37,000 bases of DNA from positions 1-37,000 of the forward strand of contig JAHWIK010000028.1 of the NCBI GenBank assembly GCA_019322485.1, in the 5' to 3' direction. Source of the DNA: Candidatus Woesearchaeota archaeon (GTDB lineage: Archaea; Nanobdellota; Nanobdellia; Woesearchaeales; JAHWIC01). Below are positions 1 to 6,900 of the stretch, piece by piece (position 1 is the first letter of the stretch; each line of letters starts with the position of its first letter). The notes beneath the pieces are model-generated. The model was given only the letters and a program-made list of their open reading frames with translations, did no database searches and was not told where the DNA came from. A program made the translations under genes and the position numbers.

Positions 1-87
1 AAGCTGAACTATCATCAGATTGGTATGCTGCTGAATAGGGACGAGCGTAATATTTGGACTGTATATAACCGAGCTAAGAAAAAATGA
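1..87 (+). CDS. C-terminal end of a small HTH protein (first tandem copy, 5' truncated by window)
   Basis: The frame is open from base 1 to a TGA at 85-87 and encodes 28 residues ending in RAKKK. They are identical, residue for residue, to the last 28 residues of the following gene (84-260), although 7 of 87 bases differ; all seven changes are synonymous. The stop overlaps the next ATG as ATGA. With a copy spacing of 173 bp, the start should lie about 90 bp outside the window. The sequence (YHQIGMLLNRDERNIWTVY) looks like a sigma-70 region 4 / HTH recognition helix. Role by inference: a DNA-binding regulator coupled to the downstream surface gene. Confidence 0.8.
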   Translation, partial: KLNYHQIGMLLNRDERNIWTVYNRAKKK

Positions 88-260
88 ATGAACCATTAAT
101 TCCAGTTTCAATATTCAAGAAAGAGAAGCTTTCGCCATTTGAAGCTATAGTCAAGTATCTTAGGGAAGAGAAGAAGCTGAACTATCATCAGATTGGTATG
201 CTGCTGAATAGGGATGAGAGGAATATATGGACTGTATATAATAGGGCTAAGAAAAAATGA
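84..260 (+). CDS. Small HTH (sigma-70 region 4-like) DNA-binding protein, second tandem copy
   Basis: A 58-residue protein. Residues about 17-50 form a helix-turn-helix-like pattern (FEAIVKYLREEKKLNYHQIG followed by MLLNRDERNIW) and the end is basic (RAKKK). The start overlaps the stop of the upstream copy (ATGA at 84-87), and its own stop overlaps the start of the membrane protein at 257 in the same way, so the three frames should be translated in a coupled manner. Similar short HTH proteins are common in Woesearchaeota-type genomes; I recognise the fold type from the pattern only. Likely a transcription regulator of the surface operon. No metal site or effector domain is present. Confidence 0.75.
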   Translation: MNEPLIPVSIFKKEKLSPFEAIVKYLREEKKLNYHQIGMLLNRDERNIWTVYNRAKKK

Positions 261-682
261 ATCTGGCTAACAAGATAATGCCTTACTTATTGCCAATTAT
301 CACTATTATTTCACTCTTAGTAGTATTTATTACAAAACCAGCTATAACTGGATTTGTTGCAGCAGAACAGGAAGATAACACAGAAACAACAAAAATCAAG
401 ATAAGCAGCACAACAATAATACCAGAAGGCTCTATTGTTGAGATTACAGCAAATAACCAAACCTATGAGTTTACAATGGAGGAGTTCATACTAAAATCAG
501 GAAACACACCAGAGTATATATATGGCAATATCCCTGAAATCAACTACTCTGGAAAAGGATATATTGGTGATTATTCTGCTAGCCTTGATATACTAGGGAT
601 AGATACTAGTTTGACAGTACAACCAACAGTATATATTATACATAATGACATAATTATCTATAAAAAAGAGATAATTGTATAA
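257..682 (+). CDS. N-terminally membrane-anchored extracytoplasmic protein, function unknown
   Basis: A 141-residue protein. Residues about 9-30 are a strong transmembrane segment (PYLLPIITIISLLVVF) followed by the motif PAITGFVAAEQ and a beta-rich, Asn/Thr-rich outer domain of about 105 residues with N-x-S/T sequons (for example NQT and NYS). The start overlaps the stop of the HTH gene. The PAITG motif just after the membrane segment recurs in the protein at 10004. Probably a surface-exposed structural or pilin-like protein; no catalytic motif is visible. The next gene has its own promoter, so this ends the HTH operon. Confidence 0.7.
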   Translation: MNLANKIMPYLLPIITIISLLVVFITKPAITGFVAAEQEDNTETTKIKISSTTIIPEGSIVEITANNQTYEFTMEEFILKSGNTPEYIYGNIPEINYSGKGYIGDYSASLDILGIDTSLTVQPTVYIIHNDIIIYKKEIIV

Positions 683-733
683 CAAAAACTAACAACTCCA
701 GAATGAAGACATATATAATAAAGGATAGAAAAG

Positions 734-741
734 TTTATATA
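734..741 (+). promoter_or_regulatory. TATA box (TTTATATA) for the 786-1729 genes
   Basis: TTTATATA is preceded by a purine-rich BRE-like GAAAAG. It predicts transcription starting near 763-767, which lies downstream of the in-frame ATG at 741 and so favours ATG 786, which also has a GGTG ribosome-binding site at 777-780. Confidence 0.6.
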
Positions 742-785
742 TGAGTTATTGCAGTGCTATACTAACTTTAAAAAAAGGTGTTAAA

Positions 786-1031
786 ATGGATGAAGATATA
801 CCAAAAACAACTATAGTCGTCTTACTTGTTCTAACAGTTTTAATATCTGTTGCATGTACATGGGTAGTCCTTGACAAAACCATGAATGCAGAGTTTGGTT
901 ATGTGATGGATGAAGACGAATCATCCGGAAAGGTTAAAATCAACATTGGTACTGGTGGAGAAGAACTTAGCGCTCCTGTTGCTTCAATCACAGGAGAATC
1001 TGTAAGTAATGTTGCGATAAAAATAAGATGA
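786..1031 (+). CDS. Small N-anchored extracytoplasmic protein, possible pilin-like subunit
   Basis: An 81-residue protein from ATG 786 (an in-frame ATG at 741 is upstream of the predicted transcript start). Residues about 8-29 form a transmembrane segment (TTIVVLLVLTVLISVACTWV) preceded by a short acidic N-terminus. The outer part is about 50 residues and carries SSGKVKINIG and ASITG. It lies 14 bp upstream of the 227-aa protein and shares its promoter. No family was recognised; the shape resembles small archaeal surface or filament subunits, which is inference. Confidence 0.6.
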   Translation: MDEDIPKTTIVVLLVLTVLISVACTWVVLDKTMNAEFGYVMDEDESSGKVKINIGTGGEELSAPVASITGESVSNVAIKIR

Positions 1032-1045
1032 GGAGGTAGAAAAAA

Positions 1046-1729
1046 ATGGGTGAAGTTTCAAATAAAACGTTGGCAGCACTTCTTGTTGTTGCAGTTGTTG
1101 TTTCTCTTGGAGGGACATTTATAAGTCTGAATAGGTTGAGTAGTTTGGGCAGGGTGCCTTTAGTAACAGGTCTTGCCACAGACATAGGTAGGGTCAATAT
1201 TACTATTACTGAGGACCTGACAATTGATACACCTGAGAATTTAATCTATTTTGGTGAAGGAAGCGTAACAACTCCATTCGATTACGCAGAACTACACAGC
1301 AACGGCACACTATTCAGGTGGAGTAATACTACAGGCTACATGCCAGACCCAACCTATGCTAATGAAGATATCATAATAATAGAAAACCAAGGTAATGTTT
1401 GGGTGAATGTAACTGTAATAACAGGCCAGAACGCAACAGAATATCTATGTACTGGTGGCGACACGTGTGGAGAGATTAGAGACGCACAATATGATTACTG
1501 GACAGATGACAATGAAACTGGAAGCTGCCTATATGGCTTAAATGAAAGCTACAGCACAGACTTTATTGGAGATGGCAGTACTGCGCAGAATGTTTGTGGA
1601 GCTTTAAAATCAGATACTGGGACAAACTCAGTAAAGCTATGGGTATACCTAAAAGTTCCAAGAACTGCACAAGGTGCAAAGAACGATACCCTGACCTTTA
1701 CAAGTACTAAATCAGCTTATCAAAGCTAA
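1046..1729 (+). CDS. N-anchored secreted beta-sandwich protein, TasA/bundling-pilin-like candidate
   Basis: A 227-residue protein with a near-perfect ribosome-binding site (GAGGAGGT at 1029-1036). Residues about 8-30 are a transmembrane/signal segment, followed by PLVTGLATDIGRVNITI and a beta-rich domain with many N-x-S/T sequons and four cysteines. The ending (WVYLKVPRTAQGAKNDTLTF) recalls the C-terminal strands of TasA/camelysin-type filament proteins and of archaeal bundling pilins, but this is a pattern resemblance only. It is followed by a long T-rich stretch, so it may be transcribed in excess over the downstream genes, as expected for a major structural subunit. Confidence 0.65.
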   Translation: MGEVSNKTLAALLVVAVVVSLGGTFISLNRLSSLGRVPLVTGLATDIGRVNITITEDLTIDTPENLIYFGEGSVTTPFDYAELHSNGTLFRWSNTTGYMPDPTYANEDIIIIENQGNVWVNVTVITGQNATEYLCTGGDTCGEIRDAQYDYWTDDNETGSCLYGLNESYSTDFIGDGSTAQNVCGALKSDTGTNSVKLWVYLKVPRTAQGAKNDTLTFTSTKSAYQS

Positions 1730-1732
1730 ACA

Positions 1733-1761
1733 TTTTATTTTTTTTAATTTCTTCTTTTTTT
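1733..1761 (+). terminator. Poly-T stretch between the 1046 and 1772 genes
   Basis: Several T-runs (TTTTATTTTTTTT and CTTCTTTTTTT) lie directly after the stop at 1729 and before the GGTGAG ribosome-binding site of the next gene. Archaeal RNA polymerase terminates at such U-tracts without a hairpin, so partial termination is plausible. No new TATA box is visible before 1772, so the downstream genes probably depend on read-through. Confidence 0.55.
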
Positions 1762-1771
1762 AGGTGAGTAT

Positions 1772-2977
1772 ATGAAAAGGTGGCTGAAGTATCTAATTTT
1801 AACTTTATCGTGTCTTTTATTAGTACAATCTGTTTCTGGAATGGGATTAAGGGCCCTCAACACTTGGGTGAAATTAGATTATAGACCTAACCTTGAGTGG
1901 TCTCAACGCTACCAGATAGTTACCACCTCTGACAGAACTCAAGATTACAGGCTGTATGTGAAAGGTGATTTAGCAGAATACGTGACCCTTGAGCCAGACC
2001 ATTTCAAAGACATAGCTCCTGGAGCTAACCCTTTCTTTACTGCAACCCTAAGGCTGCCAGAAGGCTTAGATAAGGAAGTAAAGCCAGGTATACATGAGCT
2101 CCTTGTAGGTGCTGTTGAAACAGTATCCTCGGGTGGAGGCATAGGTGTCCTGACAGGCTCAGCAGGTAAAATAGACGTGATGTTCCTATACCCTGGCAAG
2201 TACTTATCAGCAACATTGACTGTAAAAGATGTTGCAGTTAACCAACAAGCTGATTTTAAAATTAGCGTATATAATGGTGGGAAAGAAGATATCAACAGTG
2301 CTAGAGCAAAGATTGATGTATTTGGTTCCAATAATAATAAGATAGCAACACTTTACACAGAAGAAAAATCAATTAAATCCAATGCTAGGAGCACATTAAA
2401 TACCCAACTAGACACAAAAGGGCTAAAATCAGGCGAGTATAAAGCAATTGCAACAGTTTATTATGATGGCAAAGAAATCAAAACTGACGAAGTAAGATTC
2501 AAGATAGGTTCACTGGAAGTAAGAATTATTGACTATACAAAAGAAGTTCCTGCCGGCAAAATAAACCCATTTGATATAAAAATAGAAAGCAGATGGAATA
2601 GCGAGATACCAAATGTGTATGCTTCTGTAAGAGTTGGAAAACAAACATTCCAGACACCAACCACAAGCATCACTCCTTGGCAAATAAAGACTATAACCGG
2701 TTATCTTGACACAACAGCTATGAATATTGGCGAATATGACGCAAAAATAATTTTATATTATAGCGACAAAACAGCAGAAGTAATCGGAAAAGTAAATGTT
2801 ACAGAACCAGAAGAAGGAATTATACTTGCACCAGCAGCGTCTACCACAACGACATTGCTGATAATAATCATAATACTATTAGTTATTGGAGATATAATAT
2901 ATCTTACTTACAGCAGAAGGAAAAAACAAGAAGAATTAGAAAGATATATAAATTCTAGGAAAGTAAAACGCAAATAA
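1772..2977 (+). CDS. Surface protein with signal peptide, Ig-like domains and C-terminal membrane anchor
   Basis: A 401-residue protein. Residues 1-23 are a signal peptide (KRWLKYLILTLSCLLLVQSV). Three or so beta-sandwich segments follow (about 25-140, 140-245 and 245-345) with the alternating pattern of CARDB/NPCBM-like Ig domains, for example YPGKYLSATLTVKDVAVNQQ. A short Ser/Thr stalk precedes a transmembrane helix (about 360-384, LLIIIIILLVIGDIIYL) and a basic cytosolic tail (SRRKKQEELERY...KVKRK). The layout resembles anchored chaperone or receptor proteins that accompany TasA- or WxL-type surface polymers; a role in assembling the 786/1046 proteins is inferred from context. The ribosome-binding site is AGGTGAG at 1762-1768. 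Confidence 0.75.
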   Translation: MKRWLKYLILTLSCLLLVQSVSGMGLRALNTWVKLDYRPNLEWSQRYQIVTTSDRTQDYRLYVKGDLAEYVTLEPDHFKDIAPGANPFFTATLRLPEGLDKEVKPGIHELLVGAVETVSSGGGIGVLTGSAGKIDVMFLYPGKYLSATLTVKDVAVNQQADFKISVYNGGKEDINSARAKIDVFGSNNNKIATLYTEEKSIKSNARSTLNTQLDTKGLKSGEYKAIATVYYDGKEIKTDEVRFKIGSLEVRIIDYTKEVPAGKINPFDIKIESRWNSEIPNVYASVRVGKQTFQTPTTSITPWQIKTITGYLDTTAMNIGEYDAKIILYYSDKTAEVIGKVNVTEPEEGIILAPAASTTTTLLIIIIILLVIGDIIYLTYSRRKKQEELERYINSRKVKRK

Positions 2978-2979
2978 CA

Positions 2980-3396
2980 ATGAAAAGGCATCAACTAGTT
3001 GTTTTAATTATCTGCGTAGCCCTTCTAAGTATTAGTTTAACACTATTGGTTCATTCTTTCCACAAAATAAAGCATATTGAACATATACCCATGGATGTCA
3101 TTGTTGGGACTCATCTAGGAATGAATATAGATACTGACGCATTACATTTTGGGATGATTGGGAGAAATGGCTGCGGTAATAGGAATATACTCGTAAAACA
3201 CCAATATGATTCTCCTGTAAAGGTTGTGATAGATGTTACGGGTGAATTAGAGGGGTGGACATGGATAGAAGAAAATGATTTCATACTTAATAAAAATGGA
3301 GAGAGAAAAATAGAGTTTAAAGTATGCGCACCAGCTGATGCAATTTTGGGCAAAGAGTATACAGGCACTGCAAGAATTATTTTGAAACGGTTATAA
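2980..3396 (+). CDS. Small N-anchored extracytoplasmic beta-domain protein
   Basis: A 138-residue protein starting 2 bp after the upstream stop. Residues about 6-26 are a transmembrane segment. The outer part (about 38-138) is a single Ig-like beta domain with the pattern GMNIDTDALHFGMIGRNGCG, then W-T-W-I-EE, and an end with the pattern ILGKEYTGTARIIL, typical of small archaeal domains that bind or imitate TasA-like proteins. Cys residues at about 65 and 115 could form a disulfide. The start of the gene contains the palindrome CAACTAGTTG (2993-3002), which recurs inside the repeat element at 3456 and 19273. Last gene of the first surface operon. Confidence 0.65.
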   Translation: MKRHQLVVLIICVALLSISLTLLVHSFHKIKHIEHIPMDVIVGTHLGMNIDTDALHFGMIGRNGCGNRNILVKHQYDSPVKVVIDVTGELEGWTWIEENDFILNKNGERKIEFKVCAPADAILGKEYTGTARIILKRL

Positions 3397-3455
3397 ATTC
3401 TAAATTTATTTAATAGTAGTTGTGCACTTTGATTTTTATTATTTGGTAAAGAATC

Positions 3456-3494
3456 TATCATTAGGTGTTATAACATCTTCACAACTAGTTGTGC
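3456..3494. repeat. Conserved two-block palindromic element, copy 1
   Basis: Block A is TATCATTAGGTGT (3456-3468) and block B is TTCACAACTAGTTGTGC (3478-3494), which contains the perfect 14-nt palindrome CACAACTAGTTGTG. The same two blocks with the same offset occur at 19273-19311, while the bases between the blocks differ. A partial copy (AGTTGTGCACTT) lies at 3418-3429. The fixed spacing suggests a protein-binding or recombination site rather than chance. Confidence 0.7.
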
Positions 3495-3505
3495 GCTTGG
3501 TTCTG

Positions 3506-3527
3506 TTTTTTATTTTTGAATTTTTTA
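3506..3527 (+). terminator. Poly-T terminator after the first surface operon
   Basis: Three T-runs of 5-6 bases (GTTTTTT, ATTTTTG, ATTTTTTA) lie about 110 bp after the 3396 stop and are followed by a TTATAATTATAA palindrome (about 3525-3536). This is the usual form of archaeal intrinsic termination. The rest of 3397-3640 shows only a small inverted repeat, CAACC-TTT-GGTTG at 3575-3587, and no convincing gene. Confidence 0.5.
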
Positions 3528-3642
3528 TAATTATAACAATGAAAACTCAATAAGGTGAAACTTCGTACATCTGGCAACCTTTGGTTGACTACAGTATTTG
3601 TGCAGTTAGTGATTATTTTTTAATGGCCATTTACCTATTTTA

Positions 3643-3717
3643 TTTCAATATTGAAAATAACAAGATTTAAATACTAAATGTATCATATGTGTATACAGAG
3701 TATATCATTTTGATACA
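3643..3717 (+). promoter_or_regulatory. Promoter and candidate RHH operators for the 3719-15761 operon
   Basis: A TATA box TTTAAATA sits at 3666-3673. Immediately upstream is a perfect 14-nt palindrome, TTTCAATATTGAAA (3643-3656). Between the TATA box and the start codon are TGTATCA (3679-3685), TGTATACA (3690-3697) and the inverted pair TATCA-TTT-TGATA (3703-3715), the latter extending to TGATACA. RHH proteins normally bind short inverted or direct repeats, and the first two genes of the operon are RHH proteins, so autoregulation at these sites is likely (inference). Confidence 0.6.
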
Positions 3718-3718
3718 A

Positions 3719-3859
3719 ATGGCTGATAAAGTACATATCAGAGTAAGCAAAGAAATCAAAGAAGAAATGCAGGACCTAATAGAAGGTCGTGTTTTCAAGA
3801 ATCAAGGAGAGATAGCTAGAGAGGGTATTCGTAAAGTTCTGCAAAAATGGCTGACTTGA
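3719..3859 (+). CDS. Ribbon-helix-helix (CopG/Arc-like) mini regulator, copy 1
   Basis: A 46-residue protein: a beta strand (KVHIRVS), helix A (KEIKEEMQDLIEGRVF), a turn with N-Q-G and helix B (EIAREGIRKVLQKWL), which is the full length of an RHH domain and nothing else. RHH proteins dimerise and bind the DNA major groove with the strand. Its end overlaps the start of the second RHH gene by 13 bp in another frame. It lies directly after a set of TATCA/TGATA inverted repeats, its probable operator. The start is ATG 3719, 46 bp after the TATA box. Confidence 0.8.
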   Translation: MADKVHIRVSKEIKEEMQDLIEGRVFKNQGEIAREGIRKVLQKWLT

Positions 3860-3996
3860 TGCATATACGTGTAGGAAGAGAACTCAAGAAACAGATGCAA
3901 GAGCTAATTGATAGTGGCCTCTTTAGCAACCAAGCAGAAATAGCTAGAGAAGGCATTAGAGAAATTTTACTAAAATATAAACAAAATAAAAAATGA
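3847..3996 (+). CDS. Ribbon-helix-helix mini regulator, copy 2
   Basis: A 49-residue paralogue of the preceding gene, identical at 26 of the first 44 positions (both start MAD and share NQ-x-EIAREGIR). The first strand is HIRVG, followed by two helices. It overlaps copy 1 by 13 bp and its stop overlaps the start of the 2004-aa surface gene as ATGA (3993-3996), so translation of the giant protein is likely coupled to it. The two copies may form a heterodimer or have diverged in DNA specificity. Confidence 0.8.
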   Translation: MADLMHIRVGRELKKQMQELIDSGLFSNQAEIAREGIREILLKYKQNKK

Positions 3997-6900
3997 GAAT
4001 ATCAAATAATGTAATGGCAGTTTTGATTATAGTATTCATGCTTACTTCTATCTATACAAACTATGCTATCTTAAAAGAAGGAGAGAGACGACTAACCCAA
4101 GTAAGTGGCAGAGCATCTTTTGGAGAAGTAAGGATTTGTATAAATCATGCTCCAGATATAAACGCAATACCTCATCTGTATGCTACTGTAGGAATACCAT
4201 TCCAATACCAAGCAAATGCCACTGATCCAGATGGCAATGATACTCTAACATTTGGTACTAATGAGGTCTTAATTTATATCACACCAGGAGGATTGATATA
4301 CTTTACCCCTGCATTTATAAATATTGGTAAAAATTATCTTATGACTATATGGGTAGATGATAATGAGGGCTGCCCAATAAGCTCAAGGGCTTATGAAAAT
4401 TTTTATCTTGATATTGACCCGCCTCCACAAAACTGGACAAACCTGACACCTCCGGAGGGGATATTTGAACCCCTTAATGGCACTTTATCAGGTACTCATG
4501 TAAATGAATTTAGTATAAGATTTAGTGGTATAACACTAACTTATTCTGATGTACTCACCTGCAATATAAAAGAAGCAAATGGCTCTATGCTATCTGTAAG
4601 CAGCACTGGAAATGCTATAGATCATGGAAGCCACAGTATGAGCTACACAGTAATAAATAATGATTCAATAATCAATGACCTTGCTGTTGGCTACATACCC
4701 TGGATACTAAAGAACTGCACTCTAAAAAATAGCGGAGGCACTCAATTATATTCTGAAACAGTAAACAGCAGAATATACACCCATGATGATGTCTACTGGG
4801 CAGACAATGAAATAACAAGAGCAGTGTCATGCCAAACAGCACCTCAAGTCTATTTCAACAACACAGGCAAATGCGAATTCCTAGAAGATACCCTATTTGC
4901 ATTGCAGATGAGAAATGGAAATCCTGTTAATGAATCCTGCTTTAATAATCCAGGAGTAGCTTGCGGTGATCCTTACTGTAATGGACTCTATTTCCCAACA
5001 TGTGATCCGATTGATTATTTTGGGGGATACTCTGCATTGACTGATGACCCAAATAATATAGGCTTATTTACCTCAAGCGTTGGTTCATACAACACCCAGG
5101 TGTGGTATACAGTTTATACAAATGCAACCGGTAACTTTAAAGTGAGGGTGAGGCAAGCACTTGATGACAAAACATTCTCAGTAGCAATTACTAACTTAAC
5201 AAATGTGAGCACAAGCTCAAATGTTTATGGCGGAGAGCTTGGAGGGGGGAGCCTAACTGTTGCTGATCAGGGTGATGGAACATGGGCTCTAACCCACAAA
5301 AAGCTGGACACAGGATTTACAGGCACCCTAGACTTTACATTCAATGTTTCCTTCACAAACCAAACATTAAACGAAAACAGAACTATCTCAATAATAATAG
5401 CTTATGGTACTGAAACAAATGCAGGCAGCCCAGAAACATTTGAGATTGCCTTGGACCCCGCACTAGGACCTTCCAACAACAACGAGAGTGAGAACACTTC
5501 AATAATGATTTATGGCCCTGTTTGTTCTGACGGAGAAAATAATGACTTTGATTATCTGGGGGCAGGTGGTATCTGGGATTACAGCTATGACTGCTTTGAT
5601 ATTGACTGCAACGGATTTGCGGGTGCAACTCAAACTAATGAACTTGGTTCTGGGAAAATAGGCATATGCAATTATGCAAACGAAACAAACTGTACTGATG
5701 AATACGATAATGACTATGATTATATTTTAGGAACAGACTATACTGACTGCCACGATGCAGACTGCTTTGGTATTGACCCATCATGCCCTGCCACAGAAAC
5801 AACATGCAATGACGGCATAAATGATGACTGGGATTACACTAACACAGAATCTGATACAGCTGATAAAGTAGGAAATAATGGAACAAAGTATGGGGGAAGC
5901 TACATCTATAACCTAACTGATTGTGAAGACCCTGACTGCGATGGCCAGCAAGGTGGTGGTGTTGGTCAGTTATGCAATTGGGGGTATGAGACAGACTGCT
6001 CAGACAGTTTTGATAACGATGTCCTACAATTAAAGGATTGTGAGCTAGGAGCTTCAGTAGGCTCAAGTACAAGCAACCCTAATTATGACTCTCATGCTGA
6101 GTATGATTGCGCAGGTTATTGCAGGTTAACAGGTGTAAACAATGATACAGAGACAGGAACAGAATGTGATGATGGAATTGACAATGATTGGGACTTATAC
6201 AAGGTTGACAATTACTATGACGGTAGTGTGAACAGCACATATGGTGCAGGAATTGACTGCAGATGGGGTGGATACTTTGGATATGGGGCCAACTATAATC
6301 CTGATGAAGATTGCAACCTGACTTTCTTAAGCAATGGCAAAAGATGCGAGTTATCAAGAGAGTTAAACTGCACAGATGAGTATGATAATGACTTTGATGG
6401 GGATGCAACAACTGGAACAGCAATGCCTCATGCGGGCTGGGGCACAGATGCAGCTGGATATTTTGCATACTTTGGTACTACATATTCAGATGACGCTGAC
6501 TTTGATGATTATGACTGCCAGAATCATTCATTGGTCCCAACCAACGAAGCACTTAACACCACATGGTGCTTTGACGGAATAGACAATGATTTAGACGGGT
6601 ATTACTGGAACGGAGCATGGACAGCAAACAGCTCAACAGGCGCAGACTGCTATGACCCAGACTGCCTAGGAGCACTTAACCCAAATAATCTAAGCCAAGC
6701 CTGCTTAAGCCAGGAATACAACGCCACTAATCTGTTCTTCATTGGCCTGGATTACCCAGGAATGTACTGCGAGAATGGATTAGATGAAGATGTTGATGAT
6801 TCACTTGGATGGCCTTCAGGAGGAACAGACTGCACTGACCCAGACTGCAATAAACAATTTGACTTATGCGCCAATGTATCTTGCTATGACAATGAATCAA

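Larger units (their letters stand above)
1..260 (+). repeat. Tandem gene duplication, period 173 bp
   Basis: Bases 1-87 and 174-260 match at 80 of 87 positions. The period (173 bp) equals the CDS length of the second copy (177 bp) minus the 4-bp ATGA overlap, so the unit duplicated is exactly one overlapping gene. All differences are at synonymous sites. Confidence 0.9.

Noticed and set aside
741..785. Upstream start of the 786 gene at ATG 741
   Set aside because: The TATA box at 734-741 overlaps it, so the codon would lie before the transcription start; ATG 786 has a ribosome-binding site.
3397..3640. Possible small gene in the intergenic region (for example ATG near 3539)
   Set aside because: The frame closes after four codons, and other frames are short; only the terminator, repeat element and a small inverted repeat remain.
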